64,000 bases of DNA from CAZROT01 sp964601895 (GCA_964601895.1 CAZROT010000005.1:1-64000); one strand, 5' to 3'; counted from the stretch's first letter, positions 8,223-18,437 are shown. Numbers and translations are program-made. Notes: generated by a model not told the origin, from the sequence alone.

Positions 8223-8984
8223 ATGACAATCAACACAAAACCCGTTTATAAGCGTATCGTGCTTAAGCTCAGCGGTGAAGCTTTGCAAGGCGGGGAAGGT
8301 TTTGGTATCGATGCCAGTGTGTTAGATAGAATAGCGGGGGATGTTAATGAGCTGTTCCAATTAGGAATCCAGGTTGGCATTGTCATTGGCGGTGGGAATT
8401 TGTTTCGCGGAGCAGGGCTAGAAAAGGCAGGCATGAGTCGTGTTGTCGGTGATCACATGGGCATGCTGGCAACCGTTATGAACGGGCTGGCAATGCGCGA
8501 TGCCTTATATCGTGCTAATGTTAATGCCCGGCTAATGTCTGCCATCCCGCTAAAAGGTGTCTGTGACAGCTATAGTTGGGCTGAAGCTATCAGTCTCTTG
8601 TGCCATAATCGCGTGGTAATTTTTGCCGCAGGGACAGGAAATCCTTTTTTTACCACAGACAGTGCAGCATGTCTGCGTGGTATAGAGATTAGAGCTGATG
8701 TAGTATTGAAAGCAACGAAAGTCGATGGCGTGTATTCTGCTGATCCGGTGAAAAATCCTGATGCCATACTCTATGAGCGCTTAACTTATCAGGATGTCCT
8801 GGAGCGTGAACTCAAAGTTATGGATCTGGCCGCTTTTACATTAGCACGCGATCATAATTTACCTATTCGGGTCTTTAACATGAATAAGCCCGGAGCACTA
8901 CGGCGCGTTATCATGGGCGAAAATGAAGGGACATTAATTACCAATCCCGAAAATAGTCAACAAGCGCATAATGCATACATTTAA
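8223..8984 (+). CDS. pyrH: Uridylate kinase
   Basis: PyrH phosphorylates UMP to UDP for pyrimidine nucleotide synthesis. The 253-residue product matches E. coli PyrH (241) and belongs to the amino-acid kinase superfamily, with KLSGEALQG and VIGGGNLFRG near the N-terminus, DHMGMLATVMNGLA and GTGNPFFTTDSAA. The extra length is a C-terminal tail after GTLITN. It follows tsf by 156 bases, keeping E. coli order. Confidence 0.98.
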   Translation: MTINTKPVYKRIVLKLSGEALQGGEGFGIDASVLDRIAGDVNELFQLGIQVGIVIGGGNLFRGAGLEKAGMSRVVGDHMGMLATVMNGLAMRDALYRANVNARLMSAIPLKGVCDSYSWAEAISLLCHNRVVIFAAGTGNPFFTTDSAACLRGIEIRADVVLKATKVDGVYSADPVKNPDAILYERLTYQDVLERELKVMDLAAFTLARDHNLPIRVFNMNKPGALRRVIMGENEGTLITNPENSQQAHNAYI

Positions 8985-9064
8985 CGCTATTTTGCTGATT
9001 TTCATCAGTTATCTTAATAAAAAATAGCCGGTAAAATTCAAGAAAGCGTTTAAGGATTAGTAGC

Positions 9065-9622
9065 GTGATTAACCAAATTAAAAAAGATACTGAAATGCGC
9101 ATGGAAAAATGCATCGAAGCATTCCGGGATCGCATCAGCAAAGTTCGTACCGGGCGTGCTTCTCCCAGTATTCTGGACGGCATTTCGGTTAAATATTATG
9201 GCACGGCAACTCCATTACGTCAGCTGGCAAACATTGTGGCAGAAGATGCGCGTACGCTCGCTATTACGGTTTTTGATCGTAGTGCCAGTGCAGATGTTGA
9301 AAAGGCAATTATAGCATCAAATTTAGGCCTTAATCCGTCATCTGCAGGTACAGTAATTCGTGTACCCTTACCACCATTAACTGAAGAACGCCGTCATGAG
9401 CTGATAAAATCAGTGCGTGCAGAAGCAGAGCAGAGTCGTGTGTCGGTGCGTAATGTCCGTCGTGAGGCCAACGATAGCATCAAAGCGCTGTTGAAAGAAA
9501 AAACCATCAGCGAGGATGAAGAACGCCGTGCCGAGGATGATATTCAGAAAATGACAGATACTTTTATCAAAATAATAGATACAGGATTAACAGAAAAAGA
9601 AACCGAGCTGACAACTTTTTAA
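9065..9622 (+). CDS. frr: Ribosome recycling factor
   Basis: RRF splits post-termination ribosomes together with EF-G. The 185-residue product has the same length as E. coli RRF and matches throughout, including KVRTGRASPSILDGI and RVPLPPLTEERR. The start is GTG at 9065, preceded by AAGGATTAG; it aligns with the E. coli N-terminus. It sits in the standard pyrH-frr-dxr order. Confidence 0.98.
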   Translation: MINQIKKDTEMRMEKCIEAFRDRISKVRTGRASPSILDGISVKYYGTATPLRQLANIVAEDARTLAITVFDRSASADVEKAIIASNLGLNPSSAGTVIRVPLPPLTEERRHELIKSVRAEAEQSRVSVRNVRREANDSIKALLKEKTISEDEERRAEDDIQKMTDTFIKIIDTGLTEKETELTTF

Positions 9623-9691
9623 CTTATTTCTTTTTCTTTATATACGCGTTTAAGCAGCGGATAAAAGTTTTATTATTCTAAAACCACCTTC

Positions 9692-10888
9692 ATGAAGAAA
9701 CTAGCTATTCTTGGCTCTACCGGTTCAGTGGGTGAAAATACGCTCGCAGTAGTACGAGCTAATCCCGGTATGTTTACTGTAAAGGTATTAGTCGCCGATC
9801 GTAATGTTGCTGCCATGGCACAGCAATGCCTGGAATTCAAACCTGATTATGCTGTCATGCATGATAAAACCGCAGCGCGACAACTTGGTTTGCTGCTGGC
9901 AGGCCAGGGTGTACAAACTGAGGTTCTTGCTGGTCAGCATGCTGCCTGTGAGCTGGCTGCACTCCCTGAAGTCGATCAAGTTATGGCTGCAATTGTTGGT
10001 GTAGCTGGCTTATTACCTACCCTTTCGGCCATACGTGCCGGTAAACAGGTATTACTAGCGAATAAAGAATCCCTGATCACCTGCGGTCGTATTTTTATGG
10101 ACGCAGTCAAACACAGTGGTGCCCGGTTACTGCCTGTTGATAGCGAACATAATGCTATCTTTCAGAGCTTACCTGAAAAAATTCAACAGCAGTTATGTTC
10201 CTCATCATTAACAGAACAGGGAGTATTGCGTATTATTCTGACTGGATCCGGTGGCCCATTTCGAGAAACACCGCTGGCACAGTTAACGGATATGACACCT
10301 CGTCAGGCCTGCGCCCATCCCAACTGGTCTATGGGACAGAAAATCTCCGTGGATTCTGCCACCATGATGAATAAGGGATTAGAATATATTGAAGCACGCT
10401 GGCTGTTTAACGCCGGTGCTGAACAGATAGAAATCCTGTTACATCCACAATCTGTTATCCATTCCATGGTCAGTTATATTGATGGCAGTGTCCTCGCTCA
10501 GCTGGGCTTTCCTGATATGCGCACATCGATTGCCCACACTATGGCCTGGCCGGACAGAATTCGTTCAGGGGTAGAGCCATTAGATTTTACCGAGACAGGC
10601 TCACTGACATTTTTTAAACCTGACTACACACGCTATCCCTGCCTGCACCTGGCCATTGAGGCCTGTAAGGCAGGACAGGCTGCAACAACCGTGCTTAATG
10701 CGGCAAATGAAGTCTCCGTGATGGCTTTCCTGCAGGAAAAAATTCGCTTTACTGATATCGCATCAATAAACCGTAAGGTGCTTGAAAAACTGGCAATAAA
10801 AGAACCCACTACTGTTGAAGACGTACTGGATATTGATAGTCTCGCAAGAGAGACAGCCAGAAATGAAATTGTTTTTATCAGTACGTAA
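9692..10888 (+). CDS. dxr: 1-deoxy-D-xylulose-5-phosphate reductoisomerase
   Basis: Dxr converts DXP to methylerythritol phosphate using NADPH, the committed step of the MEP isoprenoid pathway. The 398-residue product equals the E. coli length. The NADPH-binding GSTGSVGENTL is at residues 8-18. The metal and substrate region reads LLPVDSEHNAIFQ (Asp and Glu ligands), followed by GSGGPFR and HPNWSMGQKISVDSATMMNKGLE. The product feeds undecaprenyl phosphate synthesis by uppS, two genes into the same cluster. Confidence 0.98.
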   Translation: MKKLAILGSTGSVGENTLAVVRANPGMFTVKVLVADRNVAAMAQQCLEFKPDYAVMHDKTAARQLGLLLAGQGVQTEVLAGQHAACELAALPEVDQVMAAIVGVAGLLPTLSAIRAGKQVLLANKESLITCGRIFMDAVKHSGARLLPVDSEHNAIFQSLPEKIQQQLCSSSLTEQGVLRIILTGSGGPFRETPLAQLTDMTPRQACAHPNWSMGQKISVDSATMMNKGLEYIEARWLFNAGAEQIEILLHPQSVIHSMVSYIDGSVLAQLGFPDMRTSIAHTMAWPDRIRSGVEPLDFTETGSLTFFKPDYTRYPCLHLAIEACKAGQAATTVLNAANEVSVMAFLQEKIRFTDIASINRKVLEKLAIKEPTTVEDVLDIDSLARETARNEIVFIST

Positions 10889-11111
10889 TATTATCGTTTC
10901 TCTTACTTCTGCAATTTGTTTGGGTCATCTCCTGCTCAAATGATATAATCTATGTCGCTGTTCACAGGTAATGGTACTGATTTTACCAGTGGCATATGAA
11001 ACTTGTTTATTATTCAGACAGTAGATTTTTTTATTAATGTAATATCTTTTATACTGCGTCCTATATTCAAAAAAATTCTATTAGTATTCTCGAGGAAATA
11101 GCCAAAAAGCA

Positions 11112-11873
11112 ATGTCTGTCAATCATCAGGAAACCCGGTTACCTGCATCCGAATCAGGTGCCAGGCATGTTGCAATCATTATGGATGGAAATGGTCGCTG
11201 GGCTAGTCACCGTGGTAAATTGAGAATTTTCGGTCATAAAGCAGGTGTAAGATCAGTGCGTCGCGCAGTCAGTTTTGCCGCAACTCATCATATTGATGTG
11301 CTAACGCTTTATGCATTTAGTAGCGAAAACTGGCATCGACCTGCTCAGGAAGTTAATGCGCTGATGGAACTTTTTGTCAGAGTTCTGGATACAGAAATAA
11401 AAAACATTCATAAAAATAATGTTAAACTTTGTATTGTCGGCGATATCAGCCGATTTAACAAACGACTGCAGGAATGTATTCATCGCTCAGAAACACTGAC
11501 AGCAAATAATGATGGCCTGATATTAAACATCGCTGCCAATTATGGTGGCCGCTGGGATATTGTTCAGGGTGTACGTCGTCTGGCGGAAGATGTTAAAAAA
11601 GGAAAATTACAGCCCGGTGACATCAGTGAAGAGTTACTGAATTCGCAGATTTGCCTGAACGAGCAAGTTCAGGTCGATCTGGTAATCAGGACAGGAGGTG
11701 AACATCGCCTCAGTAATTTTTTATTATGGCAGGCAGCATATGCTGAATTTTATTTCACTGATGTTCTCTGGCCTGATTTTGATGAAATTATCTTTGAATC
11801 TGCACTCAACGCATTTGCAAAACGTGAGCGCCGTTTTGGAGGTGCTTCACCGAGTCACGACGGCATGTCTTAG
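11112..11873 (+). CDS. uppS: Undecaprenyl pyrophosphate synthase
   Basis: UppS (IspU) extends farnesyl diphosphate with eight cis isoprene units to make the peptidoglycan and O-antigen carrier lipid. The product has 253 residues, as in E. coli. The catalytic segment AIIMDGNGRWA carries the essential Asp, and VIRTGGEHRLSNFLLWQ is the isopentenyl-diphosphate binding signature. A 223-base gap separates it from dxr; it contains a TATAAT-like box near 10943 but no ORF. The gene ends only 9 bases before cdsA. Confidence 0.97.
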   Translation: MSVNHQETRLPASESGARHVAIIMDGNGRWASHRGKLRIFGHKAGVRSVRRAVSFAATHHIDVLTLYAFSSENWHRPAQEVNALMELFVRVLDTEIKNIHKNNVKLCIVGDISRFNKRLQECIHRSETLTANNDGLILNIAANYGGRWDIVQGVRRLAEDVKKGKLQPGDISEELLNSQICLNEQVQVDLVIRTGGEHRLSNFLLWQAAYAEFYFTDVLWPDFDEIIFESALNAFAKRERRFGGASPSHDGMS

Positions 11874-11882
11874 GGAGTACTT

Positions 11883-12719
11883 TTGTTAAAACACCGGCTC
11901 ATCACTGCGTTAATTCTTATCTCACTGGTTATTACTGCATTGTTTTTACTACCCCCTGCTGGAGTGACGATCATTACGCTGATTTTGTGTATAGTGGCCG
12001 CACTTGAATGGGGTAAACTGGCCGGGTTAAACTCAGGCTATCAACGTACAGGCTTTGCTCTGCTTTGCGGCTTAATGATAATCCTGTTGAGCATTCCTGC
12101 CTGTCAGGACTTGTGGCTATTGAAAGTCCATGGCCCCCTCTGGCTGGCCATAATCTGGTGGACAGGTGCATTATTACTGGTTATATCCTATCCCAAATCG
12201 GCAACACTCTGGCGTCACTCACGCGTGTTACGTATTATTTTTGGCATCCTGACTATAATTCCGTTTTCCTGGGGAATTTCTGTGCTACACCGCTACGGCG
12301 ATGAGCAAAATCATTTCATGGGAGCATGGGGGCTATTGTACGTAATGTCACTGGTGTGGAGTGCAGACTCAGGTGCTTATATGGCTGGTAAATTGTTTGG
12401 AAAACATAAATTAGCACCGGCAATATCTCCGGGGAAAACATGGGAAGGATTGATTGGCGGTTTATGTGCATCAGCACTGATATGCTGGCTGTTTTATCAT
12501 TATACGCCAATAACAGCTATCTCTGATAAGCTCTTTATTTATTCAATTATTACTTTTGTTGCGTCGGTGTTTGGGGATCTCACGGAGAGTATGTTCAAAC
12601 GTGAAGCAGGTATTAAAGATAGCGGTAACTGTATTCCAGGTCATGGTGGCGTACTGGATAGGATAGACAGCCTGACTGCTGCGATACCTGTTTTTGCCTG
12701 TCTGATAGTGTGGATGTAA
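11883..12719 (+). CDS. cdsA: Phosphatidate cytidylyltransferase (CDP-diglyceride synthase)
   Basis: CdsA makes CDP-diacylglycerol from phosphatidic acid and CTP at the inner membrane; PssA, encoded later in the window, uses this product. The 278-residue product aligns with E. coli CdsA (285), with several hydrophobic helices and the family signature near the C-terminus, SVFGDLTESMFKREAGIKDSG then PGHGGVLDRIDS. The start is TTG at 11883 after GGGAG; MLKHRLITALILI aligns with the E. coli N-terminus. The genes are tightly spaced with uppS. Confidence 0.95.
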   Translation: MLKHRLITALILISLVITALFLLPPAGVTIITLILCIVAALEWGKLAGLNSGYQRTGFALLCGLMIILLSIPACQDLWLLKVHGPLWLAIIWWTGALLLVISYPKSATLWRHSRVLRIIFGILTIIPFSWGISVLHRYGDEQNHFMGAWGLLYVMSLVWSADSGAYMAGKLFGKHKLAPAISPGKTWEGLIGGLCASALICWLFYHYTPITAISDKLFIYSIITFVASVFGDLTESMFKREAGIKDSGNCIPGHGGVLDRIDSLTAAIPVFACLIVWM

Positions 12720-12752
12720 TCTGTCTTTAAGGAAACCAATTTAGAGGTTAGT

Positions 12753-14123
12753 ATGAATATACTCTGGAGTCTGATGGCATTTATTGTCGCCCTGGGGATA
12801 CTGATTACTGTGCATGAGTTCTGCCATTTCTGGGTAGCACGTCGTTGTGGTGTCAAGGTTGAGCGGTTTTCCATTGGTTTCGGTAAAGCACTATGGCGCT
12901 ATATGGATAGCCAGGGTACCGAATATGTCATTGCGCTCATCCCCTTAGGTGGTTACGTTAAGATGCTTGATGAACGCGTTGAAGCCGTCAAGCCTGAATT
13001 GCGCCATCGATCTTTTAACAACAAAACCGTTCTGCAACGCGCAGCTATTATTGCAGCAGGGCCGGCAGGTAACTTTATTTTTGCTGTTTTTGCCTGGTGG
13101 CTGGTATTTATTATCGGTGTTCCGGGCATCAGACCCATCGTGGACGACGTCTTACCTCAATCCATTGCAGCACAGGCAAATATTCATTCGGGAATGGAAA
13201 TAAAATCTATTGATGGTATGGAGACACCTGACTGGGATTCTGTGCGACTGGCATTGATAGATAAGATGGGTGATACACAAACGCATATGATGATATCATC
13301 AAACAGCTCTTCTGCTGAAATAGCGAAAACGCTGAATTTAACACAATGGCTGTTTGAGCCCGATAAACAGGACCCTGTCGTTACCTTAGGGATTATTCCC
13401 GTAGGACAGCACATTGAACCTGTATTAACCGATGTCTTACCCGATTCTGCTGCCCAAAAAGCCGGGTTGCAGGCCGGTGACAGGATAATAAAAATCGATG
13501 GCCAGTCGTTGGACAGGTGGCAAACTTTTGTCAGCCAGGTACGTAATAAGCCAGGAATACCATTGAGACTGGACATTGAAAGAGACAATCAATTACTTTC
13601 TCTCGTTTTAATACCCGATGTAAAATTAATACCCGATGTAAAACAGATGGGGCTTAGCAGAACACAAGGTGTAGCCGGTGTAGTACCTCAAATGATGCCA
13701 GTGCAGGATGAATACAAAACCATTCGCCAGTATGGTCCATTCTCTGCACTTTATCAGGCAGCAGATAAAACCTGGCAACTCATGCGCTTAACAGTGAGCA
13801 TATTGGGTAAGCTAATGACGGGTGATGTAAAATGGAGTAGTCTGAGCGGTCCAATTTCTATCGCACAAGGCGCTGGAGTTTCAGCAGGCCATGGATTGGT
13901 ATATTATTTAATGTTTTTAGCACTAATTAGTGTGAATCTGGGAATTATTAATCTGTTTCCATTGCCTGTATTGGATGGTGGGCACTTACTCTTTCTAATG
14001 ATAGAAAAATTAAAGGGTGGGCCAGTTTCTGAGCGAGTACAAGATTTCAGTTATCGCATCGGTTCAGTTCTGCTGGTGCTATTGATGGGACTTGCACTTT
14101 TTAATGATTTTTCCCGTCTTTAA
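12753..14123 (+). CDS. rseP: Site-2 intramembrane zinc protease RseP
   Basis: RseP cleaves anti-sigma factor RseA within the inner membrane in the sigma-E envelope stress response and clears remnant signal peptides. The 456-residue product has HEFCH (HExxH zinc motif) at residues 22-26, two PDZ domains in the middle, and the C-terminal LPVLDGG metal-ligand motif. E. coli RseP has 450 residues; the six extra residues here are a perfect duplication LIPDVK-LIPDVK. DegS, the first protease of the cascade, is not encoded in this window. Confidence 0.97.
   Translation: MNILWSLMAFIVALGILITVHEFCHFWVARRCGVKVERFSIGFGKALWRYMDSQGTEYVIALIPLGGYVKMLDERVEAVKPELRHRSFNNKTVLQRAAIIAAGPAGNFIFAVFAWWLVFIIGVPGIRPIVDDVLPQSIAAQANIHSGMEIKSIDGMETPDWDSVRLALIDKMGDTQTHMMISSNSSSAEIAKTLNLTQWLFEPDKQDPVVTLGIIPVGQHIEPVLTDVLPDSAAQKAGLQAGDRIIKIDGQSLDRWQTFVSQVRNKPGIPLRLDIERDNQLLSLVLIPDVKLIPDVKQMGLSRTQGVAGVVPQMMPVQDEYKTIRQYGPFSALYQAADKTWQLMRLTVSILGKLMTGDVKWSSLSGPISIAQGAGVSAGHGLVYYLMFLALISVNLGIINLFPLPVLDGGHLLFLMIEKLKGGPVSERVQDFSYRIGSVLLVLLMGLALFNDFSRL
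13608..13643 (+). repeat. Perfect 18-bp tandem duplication inside rseP
   Basis: The unit TTAATACCCGATGTAAAA occurs twice head to tail (13608-13625 and 13626-13643), adding the six residues LIPDVK in frame at the end of the second PDZ domain. It fully accounts for the six-residue excess over E. coli RseP. Two identical copies imply a recent slippage event. Confidence 0.95.
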
Positions 14124-14160
14124 GGACCGACTTCTGATTCAGGAAGTACGTATAATAACA

Positions 14161-16602
14161 ATGGCAATAAAAAAATTATTCATAGCTTCACTACTGCTGA
14201 GTAGCTTCTCTCTATACGGTGCCGATAGTTTTGTCGTGAAAGATATCCACTTCGAAGGGTTGCAACGGGTTACCGTCGGTGCTGCGCTACTGAATATGCC
14301 GGTGCGCCAGGGTGACACTATTACCGATGGAGATATCAGTAAAACCATTCATGCCCTCTTTGCCACAGGTAATTTTGATGACGTTCGTATCCTGCGCGAC
14401 GGAAATGTATTAATTGTTAAGGTCAGGGAGCGTCAGACAATAGCCAGCATCACTTTTTCTGGTAATAAATCAGTTAAAGATGAACTACTTAAACGTAATC
14501 TTGATGCTTCAAACATTCGCGTTGGTGAAGCGCTTGACAGGACTACTCTGTCCAATATTGAAAAGGGGCTGGAAGATTTTTACTACAGTGTGGGTAAATA
14601 CAGCGCAGTAGTAAAAGCTATTGTTACCCCATTACCGCGTAACCGCATCGACCTTAAACTGGTATTCACCGAAGGTCTGTCTGCAAAAATCCGACAGATT
14701 AACATCACAGGCAATCACGCCTTTTCTGCCGATGAATTGCTATCTCATTTTCAGTCACGTGATAACGTACCCTGGTGGAACTTAACTGCTGATCAAAAAT
14801 ACCAAAAACAGAAACTGGCTGGTGATCTGGAAATCCTGCGTAGTTTTTATCTGGACAGGGGCTATGCACGTTTCAATATTGATTCCACTCAAGTGAGTCT
14901 GACACCGGATAAAAAGGGTGTTTATGTCACTATTAATCTGACAGAAGGCAAACAGTATAAGCTCGACCATATTGCTCTATCAGGCAATTTTGCCGGCCAC
15001 CAGGGGAAAGTAGACGACCTGATTACGATTGCACCTGGTGAATTATACAACGGCGCGAAAATAACACGCCTGGAAAATGATATCAAAAAAATACTGGGTA
15101 ATTACGGCTATGCTTACCCACGTGTGCTCACTCAACCAGAAATTAATGATGAATCCATGACGGTAAAACTGCGTGTTAATGTCGATGCAGGTAACCGTTT
15201 TTATGTACGTCTTGTACGTTTTGAAGGCAATGATATCAGTAAAGACACGGTATTGCGTCGCGAAATGCGCCAGATGGAAGGCTCGTGGCTGAATGGAGAA
15301 CAGGTGGAAAGAGGTAAAGAACGCCTGAATCGCCTGGGTTATTTTGAAACTGTTGAGGTACAAACAACACGTGTACCCGGGACAGCGGATCAAGTTGATG
15401 TCCTTTATAGAGTTAAAGAACGTAATACCGGCACACTGAATGCAGGCATCGGTTATGGCACTGAAAGTGGAGTCAGTTTTCAGGTAGGTGTCTCTCAGGA
15501 CAATTGGCTCGGCACGGGTAATACAGTGAGCATCCAGGGAACCAAAAATGACTACCAGACGTATGCTGATTTAGCGGTCGTCGATCCTTTTTTCACTGTT
15601 GATGGTATCAGTTTAGGCGGCCGCCTGTTTTACAGTGATTTCAGGGCAGATAAAGCGGACCTTTCGGGCTATACCAACAAAAGCTACGGCGTCGATGGCA
15701 CATTGGGTTTTCCAATTAACGAAACCAATGAGCTACGTACCGGATTAAGTTATATCCATAACAGTTTGTCCGATATGCAACCCCAGGTAGCAATGTGGCG
15801 TTATCTTGATTCGGTAGGTGCAACACTAAACTATCAGGATAAAGCCAGTTTTTCAGCGAATGATTTTTTCCTGAATCTGGGATGGACCTTAAATACCCTC
15901 AATCGTGGTTTTTTTCCCACTGAAGGTGTGAAATCATCATTAAACGGCAAAATCACCGTGCCGGGATCTGATAATCAGTTTTACAAGATCTCCTTTGACA
16001 CGGCAGGTTATTTACCGCTGGAGAGCAACCATAACTGGGTTTTATTAGGGCGTGGGCGTTTAGGTTACGGTAATGGATTGGGCGGCAAGGAAATGCCCTT
16101 CTATGACAATTTCTATGCCGGTGGAATCAGCAGCATACGTGGATTCCAGACTAACAATATTGGTCCCAAAGCAGTGTATTACAATAAAGACGGTAGCATC
16201 AGCAGAGCACGACCTCAATCGGCATCTTCAACTCAATCGAAGTCGTATTACGCAGATAATAACTTTGATGATGGAGTAGGTGGTAATGCCATGGCGACAG
16301 CCAGTCTTGAGATGATTGTTCCGACACCTTTTTTTACTGAAAGGTATAAAGATTCGGTACGTTCCTCATTCTTTATTGATGCGGGTACAATTTGGGATAC
16401 TCGATGGAAACAAACAGATACCATGAGCGCGGCAGGCATTCCAGACTATAGCTCACCCGGTAATATTCGCGTTTCCGCAGGGGTAGCGTTTCAATGGCTT
16501 TCTCCTCTTGGTCCGCTGGTATTCTCTTATGCCAGACCCATTAAAAAATATGAAGGTGACAGGTCAGAGCCGTTCCAGTTTAATATTTCTAAAACATGGT
16601 AA
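14161..16602 (+). CDS. bamA: Outer membrane protein assembly factor BamA
   Basis: BamA inserts beta-barrel proteins into the outer membrane. The 813-residue product (E. coli 810) has a signal peptide MAIKKLFIASLLLSSFSLYGA, five POTRA domains to about residue 420, and a C-terminal 16-strand barrel. The lid-loop motif is visible as GISSIRGFQTNNIGP (canonical VRGF here IRGF). The protein ends in the expected aromatic FNISKTW. ATG 14161 is chosen because it aligns with the E. coli signal peptide; the longer frame from 14092 overlaps rseP. The gene lies downstream of rseP as in E. coli. Confidence 0.97.
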   Translation: MAIKKLFIASLLLSSFSLYGADSFVVKDIHFEGLQRVTVGAALLNMPVRQGDTITDGDISKTIHALFATGNFDDVRILRDGNVLIVKVRERQTIASITFSGNKSVKDELLKRNLDASNIRVGEALDRTTLSNIEKGLEDFYYSVGKYSAVVKAIVTPLPRNRIDLKLVFTEGLSAKIRQINITGNHAFSADELLSHFQSRDNVPWWNLTADQKYQKQKLAGDLEILRSFYLDRGYARFNIDSTQVSLTPDKKGVYVTINLTEGKQYKLDHIALSGNFAGHQGKVDDLITIAPGELYNGAKITRLENDIKKILGNYGYAYPRVLTQPEINDESMTVKLRVNVDAGNRFYVRLVRFEGNDISKDTVLRREMRQMEGSWLNGEQVERGKERLNRLGYFETVEVQTTRVPGTADQVDVLYRVKERNTGTLNAGIGYGTESGVSFQVGVSQDNWLGTGNTVSIQGTKNDYQTYADLAVVDPFFTVDGISLGGRLFYSDFRADKADLSGYTNKSYGVDGTLGFPINETNELRTGLSYIHNSLSDMQPQVAMWRYLDSVGATLNYQDKASFSANDFFLNLGWTLNTLNRGFFPTEGVKSSLNGKITVPGSDNQFYKISFDTAGYLPLESNHNWVLLGRGRLGYGNGLGGKEMPFYDNFYAGGISSIRGFQTNNIGPKAVYYNKDGSISRARPQSASSTQSKSYYADNNFDDGVGGNAMATASLEMIVPTPFFTERYKDSVRSSFFIDAGTIWDTRWKQTDTMSAAGIPDYSSPGNIRVSAGVAFQWLSPLGPLVFSYARPIKKYEGDRSEPFQFNISKTW

Positions 16603-16723
16603 GATGTTGATTATAAAAAATAAAAAGTAGTAAGTTGAATGCCAGACACTGCAAATATCCATATTACCCTGATATCTCCAACTGATTCTATGGCGTAAAC
16701 TTACAATAATGATGAGGATTATG

Positions 16724-17227
16724 ATGGCAAAAAAATGGTTATATGTTATCCACTTAAGTTTAGTATTGCTGGCCGTTTCAACCGAGACTCAGTCTGCAAA
16801 TGATACTGCGGTTGTCAATATGATGCGCATTTTCCAACAGCTACCCGCACGTGAAGCAGCAGACAAGCAGCTCGAAAATGAGTTCGCAGGACGTAAGGCC
16901 GAGTTAGAAAAAATGAAAGAAGAGCTTGGCACTAAAATGGAAAAACTCCGTTCTGATGGTAAGCTCATGAAAGCCAGCGATCGTAGTAACATGGAAAAAG
17001 AAATTGAGCAAAAGCGTGAACGCTTTACGGAAAAGGCCACGAAATTCGAAGAAGACAGACATCGTCGCTATATGGAAGAACGTAATAAAATTCTACAGCG
17101 TATTCAGGAAGCTGTTAAGGTGGTTGCCAGTGAGAAAAACTATGCTGTCGTCATTGATGCCAATGCAGCGGTATATGCCAAATCTTCAGTAGATATTACT
17201 ACAGAAGTACAAAAGCAGGTTAAATGA
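16724..17227 (+). CDS. skp: Periplasmic chaperone Skp (OmpH)
   Basis: Skp is a trimeric jellyfish-shaped chaperone that carries unfolded outer-membrane proteins to the Bam complex. The 167-residue product has a signal peptide, the VVNMMRIFQQL strand, long charged coiled-coil arms (about residues 40-110), and the ending TTEVQKQVK. Four in-frame ATGs lie at 16709-16724; the last is chosen because GAGG sits 6 bases before it and MAKKWLY fits a signal peptide. It is more diverged from E. coli than its neighbours. Confidence 0.93.
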   Translation: MAKKWLYVIHLSLVLLAVSTETQSANDTAVVNMMRIFQQLPAREAADKQLENEFAGRKAELEKMKEELGTKMEKLRSDGKLMKASDRSNMEKEIEQKRERFTEKATKFEEDRHRRYMEERNKILQRIQEAVKVVASEKNYAVVIDANAAVYAKSSVDITTEVQKQVK

Positions 17228-17230
17228 CCT

Positions 17231-18253
17231 ATGTTTTCAATGAAACTGACTGAGTTAGCGCAGCAGTTAAATACACAGGTACAGGGTGACGGCAATATTA
17301 TTATCACGGGTGTCGCCTCGCTACCTTCTGCAACCCCTGAAAAAATCGCCTTCCTGTCAAACAGCCGTTACCGTGAACAGTTAGCAACCTGTAGAGCGGG
17401 TGCTGTTGTTTTGACACAAGCGGACTTACCTTATTGCAAAGCGGCAGCCATCGTGGTGAAAAATCCCTATCTTGCTTACGCGCGCGTGGCACAGATAATG
17501 GATACAACACCCTCCCCCGCGCAGGATATTGCCCAAAGTGCAGTGATTGCACCTGATGTAAAATTAGGTAACGGCGTTTCTGTTGGCGCTAATGCAGTTA
17601 TTGAATCAGGGGTTGTGCTGGGTAATAACGTGGTTATTGGCGCCGGCTGTTTTATTGGTAAAAACGCTACCATTGGCGCTGGTAGCCGTTTATGGGCTAA
17701 TGTCACTGTGTACCATGAAGTTGCAATCGGGCAGTTTTGTCTGATTCACTCAGGAACGGTCATTGGCGCTGATGGTTTTGGCTATGCTAATGATGCCGGA
17801 AACTGGGTTAAGATCCCCCAGCTCGGTACGGTAAAAATTGGTGATCATGTTGAAATTGGCGCCTGTACCACCATCGATCGGGGTGCCCTGGATGACACTA
17901 TCATTGGTAACGGTGTCATCATCGATAATCAATGCCAGATTGCTCACAACGTTACAATTGGTGAAAATACGGCTATCGCCGGCGGTGTCATTATGGCAGG
18001 CAGCCTGAAAATTGGCCGTTATTGCATGATAGGGGGAGCAAGCGTAATTAATGGTCACATGGAAATTTGTGATAAAGTGACGATAACAGGTATGGGAATG
18101 GTGATGAGACCCCTCACCGAGCCCGGAATATATTCGTCGGGTATTCCATTACAACCTAACAAAGTCTGGCGTAAAACCGCCGCACTCGTGATGAATATCA
18201 ATGAAATCAACAGACGTTTGAAAGCTGTTGAACGAGAAATAGAAAAGAATTAA
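17231..18253 (+). CDS. lpxD: UDP-3-O-(3-hydroxymyristoyl)glucosamine N-acyltransferase
   Basis: LpxD adds the second hydroxyacyl chain from acyl-ACP in lipid A synthesis. The 340-residue product (E. coli 341) has the uridine-binding N-terminal domain, then a left-handed beta helix built of hexapeptide repeats. The catalytic His lies in NQCQIAHNVTIGENT. ATG 17231 gives MFSMKLTELAQQL, aligned with the E. coli start. It begins 3 bases after skp ends, so the two are probably translationally linked. Confidence 0.98.
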   Translation: MFSMKLTELAQQLNTQVQGDGNIIITGVASLPSATPEKIAFLSNSRYREQLATCRAGAVVLTQADLPYCKAAAIVVKNPYLAYARVAQIMDTTPSPAQDIAQSAVIAPDVKLGNGVSVGANAVIESGVVLGNNVVIGAGCFIGKNATIGAGSRLWANVTVYHEVAIGQFCLIHSGTVIGADGFGYANDAGNWVKIPQLGTVKIGDHVEIGACTTIDRGALDDTIIGNGVIIDNQCQIAHNVTIGENTAIAGGVIMAGSLKIGRYCMIGGASVINGHMEICDKVTITGMGMVMRPLTEPGIYSSGIPLQPNKVWRKTAALVMNINEINRRLKAVEREIEKN

Positions 18254-18437
18254 TGATAACAGCCAGCGCCATGTTTTAATGCCATATTCGTTTGTGACGG
18301 ATGTATGCTGTCCTGTATAGCCCAAGAGAAAAAATATTTTTAATTATTTTTTACTTACGGCTGGCTCAACGTATCCTGGTTGGGGTCAAAGTAACCTCTG
18401 GTGGATGTTATTCATATTTATAGACAGGAAGAGTATT

